The notes below the pieces were generated by a model. The model worked only from the letters and a program-made list of their open reading frames with translations, ran no database searches and was not told the origin of the DNA. Shown piece after piece: positions 1 through 13,092 of a stretch of DNA of 64,000 bases. Positions within the stretch are counted from its first letter, which is position 1, and each line of letters starts with the position of its first letter. The position numbers and the translations under genes were made by a program. The stretch spans positions 7,939,402-8,003,401 of the forward strand of contig JANPWX010000033.1 in NCBI GenBank assembly GCA_024734555.1, given 5' to 3'. Source of the DNA: Trochalopteron elliotii. Taxonomy: Eukaryota > Chordata > Aves > Passeriformes > Leiothrichidae.

Positions 1-1687
1 AATTAGCTGTAAAATGTCTGTCCCTTGAGGGAGCTGTGCAAGAACCAATAAAAATATATATACTTGATAAATTAATAGAGCTCATGAATTTTGAATGAAA
101 AGACATTGATCCTAAGGTGCCTTTTTTCTTAAAAAGCTTTATTAAATGCTCAGGAATGGTTTGTTAGTACTGACAAAGTAATTTTGTCTGTTTATGCTCA
201 GTAGGTATTTTTGTTTGACTTGGCACGTCCCTTAGTTTAGGCCTGTTACAGAATTGTCTGGTGAAAATGGGAACTGACATTTTACGTGACCACACTAAAA
301 CAATTATTTTGGCATTTCCTCTTTTCAATAAAAAATGTTACTAATAGAAAAAAACCCACTCTAAAAACTTACAGAAACTCTTCATCAGTTGAAGAACATA
401 CTTTACACAATCATTGATGCTGATGAATAAAATTTTTGAATTGCAGGAATCCTGAAGAAAAAGCAGCTGTAATGATTGCCTGTTGTGGTGATGCTGTTCA
501 TTTGAGCCTTTTCTCCCTGCTTCTGAGAATGTCCAAATATGATGTTTGTTTCTGTTTTGTAAGAGCTAAATTTTATAAAATTTCATGGTCTCCTTGGTTT
601 TGAGAAAATGGAACACTTCCAGGTGATGAAGGCACAGTCAAAACTTCTCCCTGAGCTGCAGCCTGGGTACTGTTGGCCTGTCAGCTGCCTCAACTGTTGG
701 TTGCTTGTGGTACTGAGAACTGATGCATTTCTAGGTGGAGACCTCATCAGAAAAGGATCAGGAAGGCAGGAAAGCAGTCTGAAGGCCATTACTCTTGAAT
801 ATTTGGGAATCTACAGATAAAACAGAGCCTTTAAAACTTAGTGGTGTGGTAACAGCTATGTGTGCTGTATGCCTGTGTTGAAGATGGGCTCAGCCTTGGA
901 GCATTATCCAAGGGGAAGCCTGTGCACCAGGGAATGCTGACTTCTCATGGCAGGTCTGGTGCTGTAAAGAGCCATCCAGCCTGGTGCACAGAATGGTGAG
1001 AAAATGTGGCTCCTCAGGGAACTTCCCTTTTCAAGTGATCTTTGTTGGCTGGACAATCCTCTAACTGGTGTGGCAGGTTTTAGTAGCAGAGTAGAAAGTG
1101 AGATTTGTATAATATCAAGTCACATCAGACTCTCCTTGTCAGACAAAGCTGGGGAAGGCTCCAGCATGACAGGTGTTGCAGAGATTTTATCAGGTTCTCA
1201 GTATTAAGTAAGTTGGCATTTGCTGGTAGGGAGATACAAGCAATAAATAAAGACAGTGAATGCCCAGAGATATTCCTATCAAATTCAAATGAAGTGAGCA
1301 GTATTTCCTGACTGAAGATGCTGAGTGGCAAAGGAGGGAATGTGTTTCAATCTCCCCTTTTCAGTCGGGCATGGCTCTGCATGTTTCCTGCTGTTGGGTG
1401 TCAAACACCTCCCTGGAGCCTGGAGAACAGGAGCTGATGGGTCCTGCCTGGACCTGGCTCAGCTGGGAAGTGCTCAGCTCTCCATGGCTGTGGTCATGGG
1501 ACAGCCAAGGCTGAGTGTGGCATGGAGAGGGAAATGGGATTGGAACATAAAAGACTCCTTCTGATAATTTGCATAGGAAATATTGTCTGGTTTTCATCTG
1601 TGTGCAGCCAGAGTATGTGTCTCTTCAGCACACTGGGGAATTTTTGTGAGAACTTGTTAATGGTATTCAAGTTGGGTGAAAGGCATG

Positions 1688-1746
1688 GGTTTTTTGTTGC
1701 TGTTGTTGTTTGTTTGTTTTGTGTTTTGTTTGTTGTTTTGTTTTTT
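1688..1746. repeat. G/T-rich low-complexity tract, (TTG)/(TTTG)-like
   Basis: Runs of TTG and TTTG with short T tracts make up almost the whole segment. It is simple-sequence DNA within an intron, with no coding meaning. Confidence 0.8.
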
Positions 1747-4700
1747 CCCATTTAATGCTTCAGTGAGTTTGGATTTAATTTCTCTTTCAGGCCTATTATT
1801 CTTCCTTTATATATTAAGGAGTTTCAAAGTCAGTGTCTGATTGTTGTATACTGGAGGTTTGCCAAAATAGATTCATTTCAGTGTCTCCAAGACTTTTTAA
1901 TTACAGTAAGACATTCAGATACCTTTTATTACAGCATGTAGCCAAGGCTTTTTTTTGTTTGTTTTTTGTGAATTAATTCTTATCTTTCTGGAGACAATTA
2001 AATGTGTAATTAGCTGAACTTGGCTTACCGGCGCTGTACAAGAACTGTGCACCAAAATAACTCGTTAGGATTAGGGAGTTTGGTCTATTTTCTATATTAG
2101 GGGGAAAAAAGTATGTCTGTTCTTTGGAGAACTGTGAATGGCAGTAGCTGAAGGTGGAAAAAACCCAAACACCTTATCCTTTCCCTCCTTAATAAGGTCA
2201 TCCATGAAGGCACTCTGTTTATTCCTCCTGCCTTCTGTAGCTGATTTTGATTTACTCTTACAATAGCTGTAGTAATTGCAGTTAAGAAGGTACAGAATAT
2301 TTTAGGTCTTCTGTCATTAGGAATCAAACACTTGGTTTTCAAGAGATGTTTATTCTCTTAGTGGCTTGCTGTTATTTACATCTACTTTTGCATAAAATAG
2401 ATAAGAAGTTAAACCCTGAAGTTTTCATAAAGCTGCAGTCAGTCAATACAGTGAGGAAATTATCAATAGAGAATAAAGTGCATTTTATGTAAATAATGCA
2501 TTTTATGCTTGAGGGTGCAGGATAATTAAATAAGAGCATAAAGTTTGATAACTGAAAAAATGCTTTCACTGTCTGATTCTATCAAAGGTCCAATTATATC
2601 TAACTAGCACCTGAAGCAAAGCAGGGCAATGGAAGCTTCCTGCCATTTGACAGTCCAAAAATCCTGTGCCATATTCCCATGAATATTTTAAAGTAGTGAA
2701 ATAGTTCATGTAGGAGGTAGAACCCTAGTCATGAGGATTTTGTTAATGTATATAAATTACATCTGTAAATGAAATTCCTAGTTATTTTTTCTTAGGACCA
2801 GTGCATGTATTGGCTACAATCAGTTGCTCATGGATAGAGGAGATCCCATGGTGGACTTTGCTTCCAAGAGCTTTTCATTTCTGCTTTTGGGAATTTAAGC
2901 TTTGAAAAAATGAAAATAAAAGTACAATACTCTAAATTTTGGGCTGAAAAACAAGTATTTGTATCAAACCTTCTGCTTGAGCTGATGGCTGTATAGATAA
3001 TTTCTTTCATTTAGCATGTCACTGTAGGCAGGCTGGGGAAGTGGGTGTGTTTCTTTGTTCTCCTCCAGCATGTCTTTTCTCTCTCCTAGTCAGCAGTCTG
3101 TACCAGCAATAAGCAGATTTAAACCATAGCTGATTAACAGTCTATTTACCATTATATGTAGATACTTTTGAGGGACTGGACTAAGTCAGCCATGTCTTTT
3201 GATGCTGGAAAAATCCACAGCAGCCAAACCATTTCCTGAGGTGCTCTTACACCCTGTGAACTGGGCATGTCAACAGCAGCAAGGTGGATGCTTTTCAATG
3301 GCTTTTAGCCTCAGAAACTTGTATTTGAGGTGATTAGATGTTGTGGTTAGCCCTACATTTTGAGTAATTGAACAGAAGAAGACTGATAAAAAAGCATCTC
3401 CTACATAAATAAATCTCAGTAAAGTCAAAATAGTTAGGTTATGGGTAAAATTGTAGTATTTTAGGGGCACTCCTGTCTGAAACTTGAGCTGTGCCAACAA
3501 TGGGAAATGGTAGGATTACTCAGAAATTCTGGCTTTGATTTTGAGAAAAAATTAAGTGAACTCATTCATATGATGAAATACTTAACAGCTATTCATGAGC
3601 TGCATAACACTTACCAAAAAAAGATGTAAAAATTAATAGCTCCATGTGTCTGATACCTGAGAAATGGGCAAGGAGTTCTTAGTGGTATTCAAGCTGAGGG
3701 GGTTTTTTGGGGTTTGGTTTACTTTTCCTTGATTTTTTGTTTGGGTTTTAAAATGAATTGTGGAGCACAAAATAGGTATCAAGGAAGCAAAAAAAAATGA
3801 CCTGGGGATTTTTCCCATAGGCCTTCCTTTGGTTCCAGGTGAAACAGTAGAACAGCTGATATGTGACTTAATTGATAGAAAATTAGGAAAGTGACATAAT
3901 TAGTGTCAAAGTGAAAAATAAGCTGCTTTTGATTTGTGATTAGATAAGAAGTAATAATATTGATGAAATATATTTCTGGAAGGTATTTAATTTGCTTATG
4001 CTTGATGAGTTTTTGAGAGGTTTGCATAGCAACCAGCAGTCATATGTTCAATTTATGTAACAGCGTTGATATCCTACAGATTCCCATACAACAAAACATA
4101 TTTCCAAATGGAAATCAGTGCTCAGTAGTTGTACTTTTGGCAGGCGTGGGGTTAATATTAAGCTTGATTCTTCAACAAAATTATAGGCACAAGTTCAGAG
4201 TCTTTGACTCCTAAGACAGTTCACTGATCCATGAGAATCTCCAATGTTTTGGGTGAAAGAGTAAATCCAGTCTTTTTTCTGGTAGGGGAGTTCTAAGTTG
4301 GAAGAGCAAAGCTGTTCTGGCCAAGGGTAGCTGCTCTAGGAACTAAATGTCCAGTCCTGGGGAGAGTCATAAAGAAATCTGTTGGGCAGGTGGACACCAG
4401 CCAACACCTTTCTCTCCCACAAGGAGACTTACAAAAATTAGAGACGATCCTTTAACAAGAAATTAAGATATTTGATCATTTTGCCATGATAAAGTCAGAC
4501 AGTGTCTTGACCACAGTATGTAATTAAATGGACAACAGAGCCTTCTCTTCAGTTGAGTAGCAAAGATTTGAGATGAAATGTATTTGAGCTTAAATTTACG
4601 GAAGACAAACAAGTCTTAAAGTCAGATTAATTATCAGAAGAATTTACTAATGTTGTGGATAGGCTGAGATGGATACTCCTTCACAGAAAATGTGAGAGTC

Positions 4701-7700
4701 TAGGTTTGTCTCCTTCCAAACTATGTAATGCAGTTCAAATAGGAATAAATTCAAGGAAGACCATGTCTGCCAGACAAAGCCTGTTAGGTAGCAGTGGCCT
4801 TTTCTGGGCTTCAGAAATGTCTTTACAAAACAAAACCAGGACGTTCTTTGGTCCAATCTTTGACTAGAAGGAGCCTTGTTTAATATCAGTGTTATGTAAC
4901 GGATTTGTATTCAAATCACTTCTTACGTGCAGTCCTGTCAAAGTTTTTGGTATGATGCCTAGGGCAGTTTATGCTTCAGCCTGTAATGATAGGATAGCAT
5001 TTGGATCCACCCCCTTTTTTTTTTTTTAAGTGTAGATTCTTTGGATGTAAGCTACAATAGGAAATATTCTTAATTAAAAGTTTGCTATATTTGGACAATG
5101 GACTTTACAACTAATGGAAGATCCTGGAGAACTTTTGCTTCTTTTTGCCTGTATGGTGTTGGGAATTTTTGTTGGGACTTCATCTTGGGTTTATTTGTAT
5201 GTTGTTTTATAAAGAGGCTATGGTTTCATGGTGAGTTGTTTTTGATAGCAATACAACATGAAGCATGCCTGTTTCCTCACCTTCCCCCAGACATCTGTTG
5301 TGCCAGCACGTTTCTACAGCTCTGCCCTGAACCAGAGCAAGGAACTGATCTGGCTTTCAAAGCAGCATTGCCAAGTCTATATGGTATATGGCCTCTTTCC
5401 AAAATGTGAATGAGTTTCAGATGACAACAACTGTGGGATGATGTGCCCATATAGGTATTTCCTGTGCAGGACATGAACTTGTTTCATGATCAGACTGAAG
5501 GATCTCCCCTTCCAGAGGATTTCAGATCTCTGCCTTCACATGCTTGGGAGAATTGGTGAGGCTTGGATGAGGATACAACTGTCAAGGAATCCATTCACTT
5601 CTTCTACAAGATGATTTTGGGATGAGAACAGTGAGGATGATCCACCCCATGGTTTTGAGAAAATTTCTTTAAAAATGTTATGTTCACAAAAAATAAATGC
5701 TTACAAAATACTGCAGTGCCAAACCCCACTGATGTCACAGGGTACTGCCAGTTCCAAAACTGTGTGTGCAGAAATTCGTTTAATTTTAGATCTTTGAGTG
5801 TGTTGGTGGATTTTTACCCTCCCCTCAGTTCCTCAATCAGTCTAAGTTTCACAGCTAAGATATTACAGAACCAATAACCATTTTTTGGTTTGAGCCCCTT
5901 TGTATGGAGTATGGCACAGGCACGGAGTTGGATTTTTTTCTGGTTGTTTTGGTTTTGTTTGTTGTTTAATATATAGTTATTACGGGAATTGATCATAGAC
6001 ACAGTGTAATACTCTTAAGAATGCAGTTCTTAATTTATCAGAATATGCTGGAGGCATTCCCTCAGTTCCTCATCTATTTGATTAAGTTTTTGCTTATTTT
6101 CCAGTGTGGATATTTTCTTTGTAAGAAACATGGGAGTCCTTAGGTGTCCTCCCACACACCTAAAGCTGTGTTTGGCAGACTCAAAACACTTTGACAGCTG
6201 GCTTTTTGGGTCAATTAAAAATAATGCTACATTACTAACGATAATTTTCTCTTTACCATGCCTAGTAAGATCCAGCAATCCTGAGGGAGCTGATGTCTGA
6301 ATGCTGCGTTCAGTTTTCCGTAGCAGGTTGATAGATACCATCACAAATCGAATTTACTGTGCATTTGATCCAGTCCACACTTTATTAATTTTAAAAAATA
6401 CTGTTTTCCTACCATTTCTTTTTCTACCACTGACTCTCCTCAACATGGTTAAAACTTAACTCACTTGTAGCTCTTTACCAGAAACAGTCTCCTGTAGGCC
6501 AAGAACACCTGCTTAGTCTTAAAATTAGCCAGGCAGTGCTTGTCTCTGGTGTCCACAACTGCTCTGCTCCTCGCTGGAAAGAGTGTAAAAGCAGCAGTTG
6601 GAGACTTCTGTTTTCAAGCACAGATTTTTAGGTTGAATTCAGTCCAAGGAACAGCCTTTGGCCGTGCTTTTGGCTGCCCAGGTTCACTGGACTGAGTGGT
6701 TTAATCTTCTGAGCTGGATGGGGTGAGGCTGAGTTTAAGAACGTGTCACTGAAACATTGTTCACTCATGTACAACTCGTGTGGGCAAAATCCTCTCAGAG
6801 AGGATCTCAAATGCCTTAGATTTTCACTGCTTTGATTCTGTGTTTCTCTGCCTCTGTGTATGAGTATGTTAAGGAAAGTAATTATTTTTGGGCATGATTA
6901 TTTGGTATTGATGCAACATATGCAACAGTTAAAGACTATTTTTGCAGGTATAAGAGAGGTATTTTGATACATTTTGCATTCTCAGCTAAGGTGTTGGGTT
7001 TGGCATTTCTTTTGTCTTAGGACACCTATCTCAGGTACAGTTGTATTTTTCCTTCCAGTGACTTTTGGATGGGTGTTAAGTCATTTATATCATCTGTTGA
7101 TGAGTAGAGTACTGTGGGCTCAATATCACACAGTGGTTAGGAAGTATTTATGCATTTCATTTCTTTCCTGGGGAGTTCAGCAGTCACTTTTACTATAATT
7201 TCTAGACTTCTTGAGTAATTCTCCTGAGCATGCCTCAAAACTAATTGTGACCAAGGCTGGAAGCTGTGGAGGCACATAGCTGTAAAAACTGCATGAAGAA
7301 ATCCAGTATTTTTCAGCCAAAAAAGATAGCTTTAGGCTATAGGGACTTATCATATTTGGGGCTTCATAGTGTGTTGGCACTGCAGATGATTGCTCTATCA
7401 CTGGGAACTGAGCACCAACCTCCTGAGCTGGGGAGCCTTGTGTGGCACCTCAGTGACAGGAAGTTTCTGCAGAGAGCTTGCACCCAACTATAATTTTAAT
7501 TGAAATTCCCATGTGCTGAAAAGGCTTCCACAAATCTAAGCTGACAAACTAGCTCAACGATTAGGAGTTATGGATGATGCACCATTTCTTGTTGATATAT
7601 GCTCCCTGTATAAAAGTAATTAGAAATGCTGAAGTAACAGAATGACTGCTTGGGATGCATTTTTGAAGTTCATCATGAACTGATTTTTCTTGTGCCATCC

Positions 7701-10700
7701 TCTGAACACGTCTGTGTCAGCACAACTGAACCTTCTTCAGTGATGTAAATTTAAAACTGCTGCAGGTGTCAGAATAGTACTGTAATATTTTGAAGCAGAG
7801 TACTGTGATGGCTCAAGACATTTGGGTATAAGCATCAAAATTTAACTAAGTGTTGTTAGTCACAAAGGGTTCCTTAGTCACTGGATATATTCTATGAATA
7901 TGTAGATTGAACAATCAAAATAAAACTCAGCTTCCTAATGCCCTCTGGATGTCTGATGTCTGATCATCTGTTCCAAGCAATGCTGACTCTGGAGACTGAG
8001 TGCTTTGCAGCCTTTATTAGTGTTTTACCAAGTTTTCTTCTATTTTCTCCATCTAGATACTTACCAAGTCTGTACTTCCCTGTAAATGTGAGTCCCTGCA
8101 GTCTGTCCATAGCTCTGACTGCAGTGATCTCAGTGTTGTCACACTTTTTCCTTTTTGCATAAACCAGAATGTCGAGGCTAAATTGTTCACTGAAGGTTTA
8201 GGATAATGAGCAGGATAACACCTCTGCTCTAAGCATCCAACTGTTGGAAAGACAGATATTGGGCAGATTGATTTTGTGAAACTTGTAATATCAACTATTA
8301 ATTCCACTGCAAGGTGATCTATATAAGTTTATAATCACAATTGCTCTATGCACAATTTATTTCAATGAAGATAATTGAATTTAATATCTTGAAACATATA
8401 TGAATAGAGGTGAATTTTATACCTTGTGCAGTCAGCAAACATTTATACCCTGCATGACAGTAAATCATATGCATCACACTGTTTCCTTCTTTCCTGGCAA
8501 GTTATGAAGAAACAGCTCAAGAAGTGTTGGCAGCTAGCACAGCCTTTCAGGCCTAGATAGCTGGGAATACTCTGTCGGGTTTGTGCAGTTTTTGCCAGGG
8601 AAAAGAATGAAGATTTGGAGCTGTATCTGATGTGTGCTGATTTTTAAGTCCTCTGGTTTCTGCTGAGGGAGCAGAATCTCCTCGTTGCTGTACACACTGC
8701 AGCCTGGAAGCAGCTCCAGCCTCCAGGACCTGGAAGTCTGACTTCCATGTTTGGTCCTCCTCTAAGTATCAAATGTTAACCTCCTGGTGTGCCTGCTTGT
8801 GAAAATACCAATTATCTATATTAACATAGCCATATAGTCTCAGAACCTGTTGAATTTTGTCTCTAACAAAAGTCAGGCAGAGATGAGGTGACTGAAGTTT
8901 GTTCAGGTAGTTTCTGCCATGCAGCTTCTGGGCAATTCTGTATCTGATTTTCAGACATATATTACCCTCTGCTTAGGGGGGCTTACACCCAGCCTCTTCT
9001 GAAGTTTCCAAGGACATCAAGGCTCTGCTGTTGTCATTTGGCAACTTCCAGAAGTGCTGTCTCCACTTAAAAGCAGCCAGCTGTGGGATTTGCCTGTGAT
9101 CTGTGCCCTTTGTATCCTTAATTGCCTGGCTGCTGCAGTGTAAGCCATAGGATGCACAAGCTCTGGCAGTTCCTGTTTTTGTTGGCTCTGTTGAAAGGAT
9201 ACATGTAGCTGATGTTGGATATCTGTGATAGTTCTCTCAGAGCAATACCAACAGCTATTAAACACAGAGCCCTGCTTTAAAGTATGGGATGTGTTAGGAA
9301 TATACCAGTGCCTGGATCCCAAAGGAATTTGGGCTCTGATAACCCTTTGAACTGGACTGGGCATCTACCTGGATATCTTCAAGAATGTGAGCCTTAAGCC
9401 CACAGGACATTTTAGTCCTGTGGTGCACGTGTGGGAACATCATTCACCTTTCAGAAGATCTTTTCTCCTGTAGAATGAATTAAGCCAAATAATGTTTTAT
9501 TCTTGTAAGAGACTTTTTTTTTTTCCTTGAAGTAGAGAGAATTTAAAGCCTTTAGCAGTGCTAAGCATTTAGAAGAGTTAGAAGTATCAAAGGAGATAGA
9601 TAAGGATAGATGGTTTCTTTGACAGTTTTGTCTCCCTGCTGTGCCAAGTGACAGCCAACATCTTATTTGAGAGGAAAGCTTTCCATGCTGGAAATGGTGG
9701 CACAGAAATTCTTTCCTTTGGCCTCATTCAAATGCAGCTGATCCTGGTGATGCTTCATGCTGATGGCAATTTAAAGTATTGTGCATCCTAAGATAAATTT
9801 CATTCAAGGGCCATCATAACCAAGTGGGGCCAATGGGAAAAGCTAGATTCAGTTTTAGAAGAGCACAGCATAAAGAACTCTTAATGAAATTAATTCTCTG
9901 GTCTCATCTGGCTGTGTATCTGGAAAAACTGCTAAATTCAGCATTTAGTCATGGGAGAGCAAATTATTCTAATTTTATTTATTGATTGAAGCAATGTTAG
10001 GTTAAACTAATATCATATTAAATTCTTGCACTGTTCAGCATTGATGTAGCATTTTGCAAAAGCACAAATAAATATGTAGGTGTCTTCTGAAAATCTGAGC
10101 GATCAATTTTTAGACTGTTTTACAGACCTTTCCAAATTAATTAGTGCAGTCATAAAAAATGTTTGCAGAGGCACTTTTCATTAGGACTATCAATGAAGGG
10201 CCTAAAGCTATAAAAGGACACTTACTACATCATGTGTCATTAGATATTTTTCACAGAGTGCAATGTACACAAAGAAGGATTCTGTATGTAAGTACAGAAT
10301 AAATGCTTTGCAGTAGGCAGTTTTTGCTGGTGGACAATTAGAAAAGTCCATGGTTGAGAACCCTGACTGAGACCCTAAGAGAGAAATTGAGGGTTTTATG
10401 GAACAGCTTTTCCCCGTGTCAGAAGCTCTCCAACTGGGCTTGAATAAAGAAGCATCAATACATGTTGTCATAATGAAAGTTTGATGCAAGCTAATTAGTT
10501 TTGTGTGCTTGTGTTTCTACCTTATTTTTTGAGATGATGTAAAGAATATTGAATGTTAAATGGAGAGAGCAGTTTGGTCACAGTTTTGGAGTGACAGATA
10601 CATTCTGAAAATTGTGTTTTCGTCGTTGAATGGGCTTCACTAAGTGGCAACATTTCCTTATTTACTTTGATAACCATTTATGAATACATGAAAAACTGGG

Positions 10701-11058
10701 AAAACCCCCCCAACTACAAAACTGACCAGCAAACCCTGAAACTTGAGGAATTTTTTATGCTTGTATCTTTTCCACTATAACAGAAAGCAGCAGGGAACTA
10801 AAGAGGGCAATGACCAAAGAGTAGGATGCCAGCATGGGAGCAGAATTGCAAACTTTTCTTTGCCAGAGTTCCCTTCTATTCTGCCTGCAGAACCTGGTGA
10901 CTCCTTAAGCATTGACCATGAGTTTCTTTTGTCTTTACTTGTCAGCTGGAAGTGTTATATTGAATTATTGGACAGCCAAATCAAAGGTGTGATGATATAG
11001 TAACACTGGAGTTAAAACTCAGTACACAGCAAAGGAAGCAAATTACGCTGATTGGTGC

Positions 11059-11190
11059 TATTATTAGTAGTAATTTAATAATAAATAAAACATTATCATT
11101 ACTATTTTAGTACTATACTAAAATACTAAATAATATAATATATAAAGTAAATACTAATAAATTTTAATAGTACACATTTATTAAAATAGC
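11059..11190. repeat. Very AT-rich low-complexity block
   Basis: Nearly all bases are A or T, with overlapping TAATA and ACTAA-type words on both strands. It is degenerate simple-sequence DNA and possibly an easily melted segment. There is no repeat unit of fixed length. Confidence 0.7.
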
Positions 11191-13046
11191 ATGCATTTTT
11201 CCTTGGTACATTAGTGATAAATCTGGCTGATGCTCAATTTGCTGAGGACTTTCTCTTGAATTTAAATAAGACTTGGAGTTGAAACCTCGATAACCCCTAT
11301 TGAGTTCCCATAAAGCGGAAAGTCAGTTTTTCAGTCTATGATTTATATCTGCCAACATGTTTATTTTAAAATTAAAAATAATAAACAATAACGTAAAAGA
11401 AAATGAAATATAGAAATAAAAGAAAAAGAAATAAAAACTGGAGTGCAGTTGTCAGAATTGTCTTCATTAGAGTTGTGCTGAGGCTGCTGCTGCCAGACCC
11501 CTGTGCTGAGGAGCAGGAAGGGGCTGGCTCTGGAGCAGCCCTGCAGTCCTGGTGTGCTCTGTGCTCCCTCTGGTCCCTGCTTTGCAGTCCAAGCACTGCC
11601 TGGAGCAGCTTGGACATGTGCATTCTGAATTTAAACACCTGCTTAATGAGGAGTGCTAGGAGTGGGACTTGCTCAGCTTTAATTGTGAACCTGTTTTGTC
11701 TTTTCCTTGATCTATTAGACAGCCTGGCTCACCCGGGAGTGGGCTCATCCAGACAGGCTGGCACAATAAATCCTGAGGAGAGAGCTCTCCATGGATGTGC
11801 AACAAGCTCTGCATCTGTGCCTGAGCCACTTTGTAATCACTGCTATCTAATCAGTGCTGCTCTTCTAATCTAAAAACGAATCTTTCCTGTTCGCTAAAAA
11901 ATTAGCAATTCCAGTCAGGCATTTTATCTTAACTTACAAGGAGCAGATAACAGCATGTGGCAGTTTTTGGTCAAGCAAAAGTAATCACAAAATTTATTAT
12001 GTGGTGTGGGGTCCCCTTCAAGCTGGTTCTAAGGTGGATGTTCTTAGCTAAAATTCTCCTTAAATGGCTTTAAACTCTATTCTAATGAGTAGAGGTTTTT
12101 AAAAATGTGTTAAGCAGCAAAAATTGGAAACATTTCAATGAGAGGACAGGAACAGGAAAGGTTTATATGGTAATTTCCCAGGAATGACTTTTGTAAGATG
12201 TGATTTCTCTGTCTGCTTTGCTTTCCTTCAACAGGATAATTACAGACAGACGTGTTGGGATAAACTCTATGTTTAGGAATCATTGAAACACTGTAATGCT
12301 ATGTTTATGGAAAGCTTGTAAATTAGCTGTGAGCACTACAAAAATCATCAGTGTGGCTCAGCACACATGGGGCTCAACACCCACAAACAGGCGTCTCTTT
12401 GCTGAAAATGACATTTTTGTTTGTCACAAATGTACCATGGGTCACTTGGGAGCTATGTCTCTCTTCTACTTCTAATTAAAACAACTCATATAAAACAGGA
12501 GGAATTTAATTTTCTCTTAATTATTTTTAAAATGCCCAAAAGTGATTTCTGTCATGGTCGTTTAATGACAGAAGAAAATGCCTTCCACAAAACATCAAGG
12601 CTCTTTATCCAAGAAAGCATTATGCCAGGAGATTTTTAAAGCAGTCCTTCATGGATTTGGAAATTAGGGATCCACCTTTTTTAAAGTGAAAAGAAAGAGA
12701 TTTGCACCCTTTTTGTTCCCAGGAAATGGATACTTGCTTTCTTTTTGCAAAAATTAATATTTTCTGTTCCTGAGTATCAAACAGCTAAGCACACAGGTAC
12801 TGCAAGGCTTTAAATTTAAATTCAGAATGTCAGAATTTTCTAATCTGAGGTTTGTCATGTATGGAAAACAGGGCATGCCAGATCTGCATAGATGAAGAGA
12901 AAGTGTTAAGTTTTTAGGTTTTTGTTTACCACTTTCCAAGGTTGATAAAAAACTGCAAAAAAGGAGAAAGGTTATATGTAATTTCATTTAATAAATGAAC
13001 CATAATATGCTATTTGCTATTCAAGAATCTCTAGAATGTGGTTGGA

Positions 13047-13092
13047 TTATGTTTGGAATTTGGTATTTGGGTTATGTTTGGAATTGGTATTG
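13047..13092. repeat. Imperfect tandem duplication, period 25 bp
   Basis: The word TTATGTTTGGAATT starts at 13047 and again at 13072, followed in both copies by TTGGTATT-like sequence with a 1-bp slip. This is a short local duplication in intron DNA. Confidence 0.7.
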
